Below are positions 35,002-43,968 of a stretch of 64,000 bases of DNA, piece after piece; the first letter of the stretch is position 1, and each line of letters begins with the position of its first letter. Under the pieces are notes generated by a model. That model did not search any database. It saw only the letters and a program-made list of their open reading frames with translations, and was not told where the DNA came from. The position numbers and the translations under genes were made by a program. The DNA is taken from the NCBI RefSeq assembly GCF_012395255.1, contig NZ_JAAZQD010000002.1, positions 517,929 through 581,928 on the forward strand, read 5' to 3'. The DNA is from Oleiagrimonas citrea (GTDB taxonomy: Bacteria; Pseudomonadota; Gammaproteobacteria; Xanthomonadales; Rhodanobacteraceae).

Positions 35002-35940
35002 ATGACCCAAGCTCCGGCACTGGAAATCACCGATCTGCGCAAGACCTACGGCAACGGCACCGAGGCGCTCAAGGGCGTCTCGCTGACCGTGCAGCCGGGC
35101 GACTTCTTCGCCCTGCTCGGCCCCAACGGCGCAGGCAAGTCGACCCTGATCGGCATCATCAGCTCGCTGGTCAACGCCAGCGGCGGCACAGCGAAGATCT
35201 TCGGCGTGTCGATCCACGAGCAGCGCAGCCAGGCCATGCACTTGATCGGTCTGGTGCCACAGGAAATCAACTTCAACCAGTTCGAGAAGCCGTTCGACAT
35301 CTGCGTCAACGCCGCCGGCTTCTACGGCATCCCGCGCGCCGAGGCGGTACGTCGCGCCGAGAAGTACCTCAAGGAACTGCGCCTGTGGGACAAGGCCCAG
35401 CATCCGGCGCGCTCGCTGTCGGGCGGCATGAAACGCCGCCTGATGATCGCCCGCGCGATGATGAACGAGCCCAAGCTTTTGATTCTGGACGAGCCCACCG
35501 CCGGCGTGGACATCGAGATCCGCCGCTCCATGTGGCAATTCGTCACCGGCATCAACGAGGCCGGCACCACGGTGATCCTGACCACGCACTACCTGGAGGA
35601 AGCCGAGCAACTGTGCCGCAACATCGCCATCATCGACCATGGAACCATCGTCGAGAACACCGGCATGAAGCAGCTGCTGGCCAAGCTCGACGTGGAGACC
35701 TTCGTGCTCGACACCGGCGAACTGCCGCAAACCCTGCCCAGCATCGACGGCATCGAACTGCGCCGCCGCGACGACCACACGCTGGAGGCGGAAATGGCGC
35801 GCGGGCACGATCTCAACTCGTTGTTCACCATGCTCGACCAATCCGGCATCACCGTGACCTCGATGCGCAACAAGGCCAATCGCCTGGAGGAACTGTTCGT
35901 GCGTCTGGTCGACAACGGCAAGCAGGAGAAGGCCGCATGA
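35002..35940 (+). CDS. yadG: YadG-type ABC exporter ATP-binding protein
   Basis: The 312-residue ATPase has Walker A GPNGAGKST (near 46-54), the signature LSGGMKRRL, Walker B LLILDEPTAGVD and the switch TTHYLEEAEQL. Length, sequence style and the adjoining YadH-like permease match E. coli YadG, whose substrate is unknown. The C-terminal region (about 225-312) holds the accessory domain typical of drug/ polysaccharide-type exporters. Its stop overlaps the permease start by ATGA. Confidence 0.9.
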   Translation: MTQAPALEITDLRKTYGNGTEALKGVSLTVQPGDFFALLGPNGAGKSTLIGIISSLVNASGGTAKIFGVSIHEQRSQAMHLIGLVPQEINFNQFEKPFDICVNAAGFYGIPRAEAVRRAEKYLKELRLWDKAQHPARSLSGGMKRRLMIARAMMNEPKLLILDEPTAGVDIEIRRSMWQFVTGINEAGTTVILTTHYLEEAEQLCRNIAIIDHGTIVENTGMKQLLAKLDVETFVLDTGELPQTLPSIDGIELRRRDDHTLEAEMARGHDLNSLFTMLDQSGITVTSMRNKANRLEELFVRLVDNGKQEKAA

Positions 35941-36716
35941 GTCATACCTTCGCCCACAACCTGGTCGCGCTGAGGACCATCGTCCGCCGCGAAGTCATGC
36001 GCATCGTGCGCATCTGGTCGCAGACGCTGATTCCGCCGGCGATCACCTCGACGCTGTACTTCATCATCTTCGGCACCGTGATCGGCAGCCACCTGCACAA
36101 GATCCACGGCTTCGACTACATGACCTACATCGTGCCGGGCCTAGTCATGATGAGCGTCATCACCAACAGCTACGGCAACATCACCAGCTCGTTCTTCGGC
36201 GCCAAGTTCCAGCGCTTCGTCGAGGAGATGCTGGTTTCGCCGATGCCCAGCTGGGTGATCCTGTCCGGCTACATCATCGGTGCGATGGTGCGCGGCCTGG
36301 CGCTGGGCGTGATCGTGATGCTGATCTCGCTGCTGTTCACGCACCTGCATATCGAACACCCGCTGATCACGCTGACCACGGCGATGCTGACTTCGATGGT
36401 GTTCGCGCTGGCCGGCTTCGTGAATGCGGTGTTCGCCAAGAAGTTCGACGACATCGCCATCATCCCCAGCTTCGTCCTGCAGCCGCTGATCTACCTGGGC
36501 GGCGTGTTCTACTCGATCGACCAGCTGGGCGAACCCTGGCACACCATCTCGAAGGCCAACCCGATTCTTTACATGGTCAACGCCTTCCGCTACGGCTTGC
36601 TGGGCGTGTCCGACATCCACATCGGCGTGGCCTATGCGGTGATGGTGTTCTTCGCCGTGGTACTGGGTGGCTTCGGTCTGTTCCTGCTGCACCGCGGCAT
36701 CGGCATGCGCAGCTGA
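35937..36716 (+). CDS. yadH: YadH-type ABC exporter permease
   Basis: The 259-residue ABC-2 permease has six predicted membrane helices, starting at TLIPPAITSTLYFIIFGTVI, with FVEEMLVSPMPSWVILSGYI and PLIYLGGVFYSIDQLGEPWH as family landmarks. It matches YadH in length and organisation and works with the YadG-type ATPase. The start at 35937 is set by the ATGA overlap. Exported substrate unknown. Confidence 0.9.
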   Translation: MSHTFAHNLVALRTIVRREVMRIVRIWSQTLIPPAITSTLYFIIFGTVIGSHLHKIHGFDYMTYIVPGLVMMSVITNSYGNITSSFFGAKFQRFVEEMLVSPMPSWVILSGYIIGAMVRGLALGVIVMLISLLFTHLHIEHPLITLTTAMLTSMVFALAGFVNAVFAKKFDDIAIIPSFVLQPLIYLGGVFYSIDQLGEPWHTISKANPILYMVNAFRYGLLGVSDIHIGVAYAVMVFFAVVLGGFGLFLLHRGIGMRS

Positions 36717-36769
36717 GGCGGCCCGCGAACACCCGCGAACCGCCTCGCCACACGGGCGTCCGCGAACGG

Positions 36770-37165
36770 TCAACCGCCGTTTCGGCCGCCCCGGCCGCCG
36801 CCCTTGGCGCCGCCCTGCTTTTGCATCATGCCGCCGCCCTGGCCCTGTCCCTGCATGCCGCGATGCATCGGCCGCATCGGCATGTCCGGCAAGGTCATGC
36901 CACGCGCCCGCGCGCGCTCCTGCATGGCCTTGTGATGCTCGGCGCGAATGCGCGTGCGCTCAGCCTGGGTCTTGGCCGACATCATGCGCTGCCGGTACGC
37001 GGCGCGCTCCGCCGGTGTCATCATCTGACTGCCGTAGATGCGATCCTGCGTGCGTGTCTGATCCTGGACACGGGTCTGATCCTGGCTGCGGGTCCGATCC
37101 TGCGTCTGCGCCATGACCAACGGCGTGACCGCCAACAGCATGGAAAGAAGAACGATACGTTTCAT
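36770..37165 (-). CDS. Small secreted protein with Gln/Arg/Asp repeats
   Basis: The 131-residue product has a signal peptide (MKRIVLLSMLLAVTPLVMA). Next come short imperfect repeats of the form (R/V)(T/Q)DQTR, then a helical MMTPAERAAYRQRMMSAKTQ region and AEHHKAMQERARARGMTLP, ending in a Gly/Gln/Met-rich tail. Proteins of this pattern are common in Xanthomonadales and are periplasmic of unknown role. The start at 37165 has GGGAGA upstream. It converges with yadH. Confidence 0.7.
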   Translation of the reverse strand: MKRIVLLSMLLAVTPLVMAQTQDRTRSQDQTRVQDQTRTQDRIYGSQMMTPAERAAYRQRMMSAKTQAERTRIRAEHHKAMQERARARGMTLPDMPMRPMHRGMQGQGQGGGMMQKQGGAKGGGRGGRNGG

Positions 37166-37305
37166 GACCTGAATCTCCCGATGGAAATCGAACACGACAC
37201 AGTGCCTGTCGGGCACCGTTCGATAAGCATGCGCGCCGTACGCACGGAAAATCTTGACCCCGGTCAATTCCCGCGCCGAAGAGCGCTACGCGTTCAGCCG
37301 GCAGC

Positions 37306-38070
37306 ATGAAAACCTCCGCGAACGGTTACCATTCGGCCATGCAGACCCCGCATTCCCCCCAAGAGGCTCCCAGCCTCGCCTCCCTGGCCGAGCATGGCTA
37401 TGCCTTCGTCCAGGGCCCGGCGCTTCACGCGCTGCTGACCCACACCGGCGACCTGCGCGACTGGGATGCCTTCGCCGACAGCTGGAACCGGCTGCAGCTG
37501 GACACCTACATGGCGGACCAGGGCCGCTACCGGCGGCGCAGGCACGCCGCGTTCCGGATCGATCGCGAGCACGGCATCCAGGCGCAACCGCCGCAGCCGC
37601 ACTTCCAGAGTATCGAATACAACCGCCTGAACGGCGGGATCGAGCGCTGGTACCAACCGGTGGAACCGGCCATCGCGTCCGGCCCGACGCTGACCACGGT
37701 GCTGAAATATGCCTGGTCGCTGTTCGGCACGCTGGCACCGACAGTGGCGGCCTGGCACGTGGAAGTCCACCAGTTCCGCATCGAGGCGCACCCCGACTGG
37801 GCCGGCCGACCGACGCCCGAGGGCGTGCATCGCGATGGCGTCGACTATGTGCTGGTGCTGCTGGTCGACCGCCGGAACATCGACAGCGGCACCACCACCA
37901 TCCACGCTCCGGACGGCACCGAGCTGGGCAGCTTCACGCTGGCCCGACCGCTGGACGCCGCGCTGGTGGACGACGCCCGCGTGTTCCACGGCGTGACGCC
38001 GGTGACCCCGCACGACGCGAGCCGCGAGGCCCATCGCGACGTGCTGGTGGTGACGTTCCGCCGTACCTGA
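37306..38070 (+). CDS. 2OG-Fe(II) dioxygenase family protein (BsmA-like)
   Basis: The 254-residue protein fits the 2OG-Fe dioxygenase family PF10014. It has GVHRDGVDYVLVLLVDRRNI with the metal-binding His-x-Asp, a distal His in DDARVFHGVTPV and an Arg-bearing C-terminal strand HRDVLVVTFRR. BsmA-type members hydroxylate free amino acids such as leucine or isoleucine. ATGs at 37306 and 37339 are both possible, without strong ribosome sites. The gene stands alone before a shared terminator. Confidence 0.82.
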   Translation: MKTSANGYHSAMQTPHSPQEAPSLASLAEHGYAFVQGPALHALLTHTGDLRDWDAFADSWNRLQLDTYMADQGRYRRRRHAAFRIDREHGIQAQPPQPHFQSIEYNRLNGGIERWYQPVEPAIASGPTLTTVLKYAWSLFGTLAPTVAAWHVEVHQFRIEAHPDWAGRPTPEGVHRDGVDYVLVLLVDRRNIDSGTTTIHAPDGTELGSFTLARPLDAALVDDARVFHGVTPVTPHDASREAHRDVLVVTFRRT

Positions 38071-38076
38071 AAACGA

Positions 38077-38107
38077 AACGCCCCGGCCGCAGAGCGACCG
38101 GGGCGTT
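38077..38107. terminator. Bidirectional terminator between the dioxygenase and OmpH genes
   Basis: A perfect 10-bp stem AACGCCCCGG/CCGGGGCGTT (38077-38086 with 38098-38107) lies between two convergent stops. Read on the minus strand it is followed by TTTCGTTTT-like sequence, so it is strongest for the OmpH gene. Confidence 0.75.
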
Positions 38108-38130
38108 ATCGATGCAGCGGTTACGACGGC

Positions 38131-38715
38131 TTACTTGCCGTTCTGCTTCGGCAGCGGCGCCAGGCTGAAGCTGATGGTGCTCATCTTGGCGTCCAGCGCC
38201 TTGACCACGTCATTGGTCAGATCGTTGGCTTCGTTGCCGCCCAGCACCGAGTCGCGGTCGACAAGGATGCCGCATCCGCGGCGCTTGTAGATGCCCGACA
38301 GCAGCGGGCCGATCTCGTTGCCAATGCGGTTCATCGCCTTGGCGCGGGTGATGCGCAGACGCTGGTCGTACTGCTGCGCTTCCTGCTGCACCGTGGCCAT
38401 GCGCTGCTGCAGTTGCTTCTGCTTCTCCGCACGCTGCTGCGGCTGCATGCTCTGCGCCTGCTGCTGGAACTGCTGGATGTCCTTCTGCAGCGGCTCGCGC
38501 AGCTTCTTCACCGTTTCGCCCGCCTGCTGGGCAAGCTGTTGCATGCGCGCGCTGGCGGCCTGACCGACCTTCGACTGCGCCAGCACCTGATCGCGCGAAA
38601 GCATGCAGACGCCGGCCACCTTGCCGCCCAGCGAGGACTGCGCGTGGGCCGGGAGCGCCGGCAGCGCGAACAGGCCGGCCAGTGCGGCGGCGATCACGAC
38701 ACGATGTGAAAACAT
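38131..38715 (-). CDS. OmpH/Skp-family periplasmic chaperone
   Basis: The 194-residue protein has a signal peptide (cleavage after AHA near 25) and a long charged, Gln-rich coiled-coil (about 50-145: QLAQQAGETVKKLREPLQKD onward) framed by beta strands (GVCMLSRDQVLAQSKVGQAA, GCGILVDRDSVLGG), the Skp layout. Skp holds unfolded outer-membrane proteins. It is not beside bamA/lpx genes, so it may be a second, dedicated copy, for example for the nearby secretin. AGAGGTAC ribosome site precedes the ATG. Confidence 0.8.
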   Translation of the reverse strand: MFSHRVVIAAALAGLFALPALPAHAQSSLGGKVAGVCMLSRDQVLAQSKVGQAASARMQQLAQQAGETVKKLREPLQKDIQQFQQQAQSMQPQQRAEKQKQLQQRMATVQQEAQQYDQRLRITRAKAMNRIGNEIGPLLSGIYKRRGCGILVDRDSVLGGNEANDLTNDVVKALDAKMSTISFSLAPLPKQNGK

Positions 38716-38837
38716 GGTAGTACCTCTTTGTGTTGAATTCGTCGGCGCAAACGCCGATTCCAATGCGTGCAAGTTGTTCAGCATAGCAAGAGCCTGGCCC
38801 GAAGCGGCTGAACCGCGATGATCGGACCGGCCCATGC

Positions 38838-41126
38838 TCACTTCTGTTTCTTGGCGTCCTTCGCCTCGCGCAGCGGAGCCAGCGACTCGAACTTGCTGGC
38901 ATATTCGTCGGTGATCTCCTGCGCGTCGCTGCTGCTGGTGATGACGCGTGGCGTGATCAGCACGATCAGTTCCGTGCGGTTGCGGTGCCGGCTGGTGGTG
39001 CCGAACAGGCGGCCGATGACCGGAATCCGGTTCAATCCGGGAATGCCGGTGTCCGTCTTGCCTTCATCCTGCTGAATCAAGCCGCCCAGAAGCACGGTCT
39101 GACCACTCTGGACCGCAATCTGCGTGTTCAGTTCCCGCTTGTCGATGGGGAAATTGCCGAATTTGTCGGCAATACCGGGCTTGCTGACCACCTGATCCAA
39201 CGTCAGGTAGACCAATCCGCCCGGATTGACGCGCGGACGCACCTGCAGGATGACGCCAGTGTCCTTGTAGCTGACCTGGCCCAGCGTGCTGAGGTCATTG
39301 TTCGAGCCCGTGCCGATGCCGCCGGCGATGTAGGTCTGGTTGACCGGCACCTGCGTGCCGACCTGGATCTTGGCTTCCTGGTTGTTCATCACCACCAGCG
39401 ATGGCGCCGACAGCACCTTGGTGTTGCCGCTGGTCTCCATCGCGTGCACGGCAGCCTGCAGATTGTGGTTGACGAACGAGTAGAAGAAATTGTCCGTACC
39501 CGGCACGAAACTCGCACCGCCGCCGCCCAGCGCCCACTGCTGCTGGTTGCCCGGCTGGCCCGGGGTGAAGCCGCCGCTGCTGTTGGCCTGGCCGTTGATG
39601 AGGCCCTCCAGATACCACTGCACGCCGAAGCTGAATTGACCGGTCAGCTGCACCTCGAGGATGCGCGTCTCGATCTGCACCTGCAGCGGCACGATGTCCA
39701 GGCGCTGGATGGCCGACTCGATCTCGGCCCATTGCGAGGGCCGGCAACGCACCAGCAGCTGGTTGTTGGCGTCCACGGCGGTGATGCCGATGCCGCCCTT
39801 GTCGGCCTGGCCCAGGGTTCCGGTGGTGGCCTGCGCCTGCTGCCGCTGCGGCAGACCCGAACCGGAAAACGACGACGCACCGCCGCCGCTATCGCTCAGT
39901 CCCGAGCTGCCACCCAAACTGCTCGACGAATTCATGTTGCCGCGCCCCGAAGACGTGCTGCCACCCGTCTTCGAACCATCACCGTTGCCGGCGAAGCCGC
40001 CGATGGTGCCACTGCTCAGGCCCGGCCCAACCGACCCGCCGGTATCGGAACTCCCACTGCTGGAGGTGCCGTTGTAGATCTGGTTGAGGTAGTCGGCCAG
40101 GTACGTCGCCTGCACGTTCTTGACGTCGTACACGTACAGCTGCGGCTGGTTGCCGCCGCCGCGGTCGATGCGCTCGATCCAGTCGCGCACTTCGCTGAGG
40201 TAGGCCGGCTGCGGCGTGATGACCACGATCGAGTTGGTGCGCTCGATCGGGATGAAGCGCAGCATACCGGCCAGTGGCGTGTCGCTCTTCGGGCCGAACA
40301 TCTTGTCCAGTTGGGGCATCAGCTTCGCGACATTGGCCCGCTGCAGACCGAACACGCCCACCGACATGCCCTTGAGCCAGTCGACATCGAAGGTGCGGAT
40401 AGTGCGCTGGTAGTTGGCCAGCTCCTGCGGCGTGCCGCCCATCACCAGCAGGTTGCGCGCCGGGTCGACCAGCAGGAACGCCTTGTCGCGCGCGAACGGC
40501 TTCAGCAGCTTCTGCATCTGCGTGGCCGAGATGTAATGCAACGGGAACAGACGCGCCTGCATGCCGCTGCTGGGCGCAGCCGCGCCCAGGCTCGGCGAGA
40601 TGTTGCCGGCCACGGCTTCCTTCGCCGGCAGCACCAGATAGCTGCCGTTCTTCTCCACCAGGGCGTTGTCGGTCCACGACAGCAGCGTCTCCAGGATCGG
40701 CAGCGCCTGGTTGCGCGCGACCGGCTGCGAGGTCGAGAACGTGATGCTGCCCTTCACGCCCGGAGCAATGGCGTAGTTGCGCTTGAGCAGATCGCCCAGC
40801 ACCGCCTTGACCACGGCCTGGATCGGCTGATTCTCGAAGTTGAACGTCACCTTGCCCGCCGACTCGGCGGCCTTGCCGGCGCCGGCGCGCGTGTTGCGCA
40901 CGAACACCCCGGTGCCCTTGGCGATCTCGCTGTTGGGCGGCGCCACGGGCGGATTCTGTCCGCGCAGGGGGCGCGCCGGCGGTTTCGGCGGCGGCTGGTC
41001 GACCCCGGCCATGGCTTCACGCTGCAGCGCGCTGTTGTCGCGCGGCTGCGGCAGGGTGCTGCACCCGGCAAGCAGGGCCACCAGCGCGGTCAGGAGGATG
41101 GCGATCGACTTTTGCATGGTTTTCAT
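38838..41126 (-). CDS. gspD: Type II secretion outer-membrane secretin GspD (XpsD-like)
   Basis: The 762-residue protein is a lipoprotein secretin: lipobox LLAGC (Cys22), Pro-rich linker, N0 domain (VTFNFENQPIQAVVKAVLGD), N1-N3 repeats, a Ser/Gly-rich insertion (about 352-430), and the secretin core VQIETRILEVQLTG, LSAPSLVVMNNQEAKIQVGT, VQSGQTVLLGGLIQQDEGKT, GTTSRHRNRTELIVLITPR. It forms the outer-membrane channel for folded exoproteins. It is the last gene of the L-M-N-D group, as in Xanthomonas xps. Confidence 0.92.
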   Translation of the reverse strand: MKTMQKSIAILLTALVALLAGCSTLPQPRDNSALQREAMAGVDQPPPKPPARPLRGQNPPVAPPNSEIAKGTGVFVRNTRAGAGKAAESAGKVTFNFENQPIQAVVKAVLGDLLKRNYAIAPGVKGSITFSTSQPVARNQALPILETLLSWTDNALVEKNGSYLVLPAKEAVAGNISPSLGAAAPSSGMQARLFPLHYISATQMQKLLKPFARDKAFLLVDPARNLLVMGGTPQELANYQRTIRTFDVDWLKGMSVGVFGLQRANVAKLMPQLDKMFGPKSDTPLAGMLRFIPIERTNSIVVITPQPAYLSEVRDWIERIDRGGGNQPQLYVYDVKNVQATYLADYLNQIYNGTSSSGSSDTGGSVGPGLSSGTIGGFAGNGDGSKTGGSTSSGRGNMNSSSSLGGSSGLSDSGGGASSFSGSGLPQRQQAQATTGTLGQADKGGIGITAVDANNQLLVRCRPSQWAEIESAIQRLDIVPLQVQIETRILEVQLTGQFSFGVQWYLEGLINGQANSSGGFTPGQPGNQQQWALGGGGASFVPGTDNFFYSFVNHNLQAAVHAMETSGNTKVLSAPSLVVMNNQEAKIQVGTQVPVNQTYIAGGIGTGSNNDLSTLGQVSYKDTGVILQVRPRVNPGGLVYLTLDQVVSKPGIADKFGNFPIDKRELNTQIAVQSGQTVLLGGLIQQDEGKTDTGIPGLNRIPVIGRLFGTTSRHRNRTELIVLITPRVITSSSDAQEITDEYASKFESLAPLREAKDAKKQK

Positions 41127-41872
41127 TGTCCCTGATTCTGTTGCGCCTGCATCTGGCGGCGCCGGGCTTCGATGCGTGCTTTCAGCGCCTGGATGCGGCG
41201 CTCCTTTTCGCGTTGACCGGCCTGGTCGCGCGCCGAAGACGCCGCTTTCCGGCCCTGCGGCGTTCGCTGGAACTGCAGGGCGCGCCCATGCGGTCCGGTT
41301 TGCGGCGGCGGCTTGTTCGACGACGACGGCTGGACCTCACTGGCCTCGGCCTTGCCGCCCCCGCCCGGCTGGCCGGGGCCGGCATTGGCATCGATGCTCT
41401 TGGCCACTTTCAGCTTCAGCTCAGTGCGCTGGCCATTGCCGGTGAACACGGCACTACGCGGCGAAAGCTTGGACAGCGTCCAACTGCTGTCGGCCAGCGT
41501 AGCGCCTTCGCGCACCTGCACGTCCTTGCCCGAGCGGTCGTGCATCAGGGCCATGCGCAGATCCGGCGTGATGATGATGCCGGTCAACTGCAGGTCGCCC
41601 AGGGCGACGTTGCCGCCGCCGCTGTCGCTTTCCGGCGCAGGCTTGCGGTCGGTGGTGAACAGCGGTTTTTCCCAGGTCGTGGCGAAATCCTTGAGCGGCG
41701 GCGCCGCGCGGCGCGCCACCGAAGCGGTCGGTGGCAGCTTCGCCGCCGGACCCGGTGCATCCCAGTGCACGGTGCGCCCCAGTCCCATGGACAGGGCCGC
41801 CAGCAGCCCCGCGCCAAGCGCGCAGAGCACGCCCAGCACCGGCGTCAGGCGACGTTGATCGGCGGCGTTCAT
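41123..41872 (-). CDS. gspN: Type II secretion protein N (XpsN-like)
   Basis: The 249-residue protein has one N-terminal membrane segment (VLGVLCALGAGLLAALSMGL), a GspC-like homology-region beta domain (DFATTWEKPLFTTDRKP, VALGDLQLTGIIITPDLRMA, AFTGN-like VFTGNGQRTEL) and a basic Gln/Arg-rich C-terminal coil. In Xanthomonas, XpsN bridges the inner-membrane XpsL/M and the secretin. Overlaps gspM and gspD by ATGA. Confidence 0.8.
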   Translation of the reverse strand: MNAADQRRLTPVLGVLCALGAGLLAALSMGLGRTVHWDAPGPAAKLPPTASVARRAAPPLKDFATTWEKPLFTTDRKPAPESDSGGGNVALGDLQLTGIIITPDLRMALMHDRSGKDVQVREGATLADSSWTLSKLSPRSAVFTGNGQRTELKLKVAKSIDANAGPGQPGGGGKAEASEVQPSSSNKPPPQTGPHGRALQFQRTPQGRKAASSARDQAGQREKERRIQALKARIEARRRQMQAQQNQGQ

Positions 41873-42468
41873 GACTTGCCTCCCGCCGATGCCGGCTGGC
41901 GCAGGTAGCCGCTGAGACTGAACTGCACCTGCAAGGGCTGCAGACTGCCGTCCGGGCTGTGCACCGGGCTGCGGTAGGCGCTGAAGTTATCGATGAACAG
42001 GTAGGGCGTTCCCTCTTCGAGATCGTGCAGCACCCCGGCCAAGGCATGCATGCCGCAACGCAGGCTGATGTTCACCGTGACCTTGCGATAGGGGCCGTCG
42101 CCGGGGTCGCTCTGCACCGGCATCTTCTGCGTCACCGAGCACGGTCCAAGACCGGTATGCGCCGCGGCCACCTCGACCGCGTGCTGCATCAGATTGGCCG
42201 ACGCCGTGCTGGGATCGCTGTCGGCCAGCAATGCACTGCTGGTCGCCTGCCCCTGCTGCAACTTGGCCAGGCGCTTCTGCAGATCGACGCGCTCGGCGAT
42301 GATCGCCGCGTAGCGGTGCTCATCGGCGCGCAACTGCTGCATCTGGTCGGCCATGCCCAACTGCGGCGCGACGAACCACCAGTGCACCAGCAGCAGATAG
42401 GCCAGCGCCAGTGTCAGCAGCGCCAGAAACACAGCAAGCACGCGGCTCTCAACGGGTTTGAGCTGCAT
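41869..42468 (-). CDS. gspM: Type II secretion protein GspM (XpsM-like)
   Basis: The 199-residue protein has one N-terminal membrane helix (VLAVFLALLTLALAYLLLVH), a coiled-coil (about 40-75) and a small ferredoxin-like domain (GPYRKVTVNISLRCGMHALA, then LEEGTPYLFIDNFSAYRS) of GspM/PilO type. It stabilises GspL. It overlaps gspL by 20 bases. Confidence 0.82.
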   Translation of the reverse strand: MQLKPVESRVLAVFLALLTLALAYLLLVHWWFVAPQLGMADQMQQLRADEHRYAAIIAERVDLQKRLAKLQQGQATSSALLADSDPSTASANLMQHAVEVAAAHTGLGPCSVTQKMPVQSDPGDGPYRKVTVNISLRCGMHALAGVLHDLEEGTPYLFIDNFSAYRSPVHSPDGSLQPLQVQFSLSGYLRQPASAGGKS

Positions 42469-43615
42469 CGTCGCCCCCCTTGTCGTTCGGCTTGCCGGCG
42501 TCGTCGGTCTTCAGATGCGCAGTCAGGAAGAAACGCTCCTTGTGCGTGCGCGGATCGGTCTGGATCACGCCCTGGAAGCCCGGTTCGGACAGATACGGCG
42601 ACTTCTTCAGCAGATCGACCAGTCGCGCGGCCTGCGGACTCTGCCCCTGCATCCCGACGCTGCCGTCGTTGCCGATGTTGAAGCGCTCCAGCCAGGTATC
42701 AGTCGGCAGGCGTTTGCTGACATCGTCGAGCACGGCCAGCACGGTCGGCGACTGCGATCGCTGGCGCGCCAGGAATCCGGCCGCGCCGGCGCTGGCGACC
42801 AAGCGCTGACGCAGCTTCATCACGCTGCGCGCCTGATCGTGCATGGCGTCGACGTGCGCCTGCATGGCGTCGATCACCGCGCGGCGGTTGTGCAGCCACT
42901 GGCCCATGGCCAGCACCACCAGCAACACGAACAGCGCGCCGAGCGCCAGATTCAGTCGCTTGCGCGGGTGCACGCGGCGTCGGCGCTGGTCCGGCGGCAG
43001 CAGGTTCGCGCCCAGGCGTCGGTCGCCATCCAGCGCATCGACGGCGTCGAGCTCAATGCCGGCCTCGCGCAACTGGGTCAGCATCGGCTCCAGACGCTGC
43101 CGCGGCGCCGCCACCAGCTCCACGTCGAGCGCATCGCTCGAGCCACCGATCGGTCGCTCGAGCGGGTCGAAATACACCTGATCGGCCGTGAACGGCGTCT
43201 GCCGATCCATTTCGTAAGCCACCACCTGACGCAGATTGGCGGTGGCCGCCGTCGGTAGTTTCAGATGCCGGCGCAGCACCGCCTGCGCGGGCAAACACAG
43301 CGCCAGGTGCAGATCCTGCGGGTCGATGCCGGCACAGGCTTCGCGCAGAGCGGCCTGCTGCTGGGCCGGAGACAGGCTGGCGTCGATCTGCACCAGCACC
43401 GCTTCATCGCCGGGCGCGCGCACCTGCCAGCGTGCGCCGTCCGGAAGCAGTATCCGCCATTGCGCGCCGCCGCTCAGGCTGGCGCGCCAGCGCGCCGGCA
43501 GACAGGCGCGCAACTCCGCGCCCCACCAGCGCAGGAATCCGGGCAACGGCGAACCGCGCCAGGCACGGCGCACCTGTTCGAGCTGCGGACGCATGGACTG
43601 CGCCAGAGAAACCAT
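42449..43615 (-). CDS. gspL: Type II secretion protein GspL with PilN domain (XpsL-like)
   Basis: The 388-residue protein has a cytoplasmic actin-like domain (about 60-220; ALCLPAQAVLRRHLKLPTAA, VVAYEMDRQTPFTADQVYFD), a membrane helix near 240-260 (LALGALFVLLVVLAMGQWLH) and a periplasmic PilN-like domain (VSKRLPTDTWLERFNIG). GspL links the motor ATPase to the inner-membrane platform. Tandem ATGs at 43618 and 43615 follow GGGAGGG; spacing favours the second. gspE to gspK are not upstream. Confidence 0.85.
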   Translation of the reverse strand: MVSLAQSMRPQLEQVRRAWRGSPLPGFLRWWGAELRACLPARWRASLSGGAQWRILLPDGARWQVRAPGDEAVLVQIDASLSPAQQQAALREACAGIDPQDLHLALCLPAQAVLRRHLKLPTAATANLRQVVAYEMDRQTPFTADQVYFDPLERPIGGSSDALDVELVAAPRQRLEPMLTQLREAGIELDAVDALDGDRRLGANLLPPDQRRRRVHPRKRLNLALGALFVLLVVLAMGQWLHNRRAVIDAMQAHVDAMHDQARSVMKLRQRLVASAGAAGFLARQRSQSPTVLAVLDDVSKRLPTDTWLERFNIGNDGSVGMQGQSPQAARLVDLLKKSPYLSEPGFQGVIQTDPRTHKERFFLTAHLKTDDAGKPNDKGGDDAAQTR

Positions 43616-43968
43616 CATCCCTCCCGGATCATCATCAGCACGCACGACCCCCTCCGTGCGCATTATCCCCACACGCCAACCGTCGAAGCGGCCTCTGCGG
43701 CGCATGAACCCGGAACCATACTATGAGTGCGCGGTGTTTTGCTTGCACCGACGCACGAAGCACATCCGGATCGTAAAGCCTCCGACCGCGGCGGTGGACG
43801 GGAAGTTCAGCTGCGGTGCGTCGCCTGCACCGCAACGTGACGTCCTTCGCGCACCGGGCACGGCGCGGGACGCAGATCGAACATGACACCCCGCGCGGGA
43901 ATCTGGTAGAACGTTCGGCCTAGGCGGCGCAGGGGGCGCCGCCCGTGAGGGATCACCGGGGAACCGCC
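43616..43968. other. Divergent promoter region between gspL and the DUF2167 gene
   Basis: These 353 bases contain no convincing gene. They must hold the promoter for the gspLMND group on the minus strand, since gspE-K do not precede it. No clear operator was seen. Confidence 0.5.
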
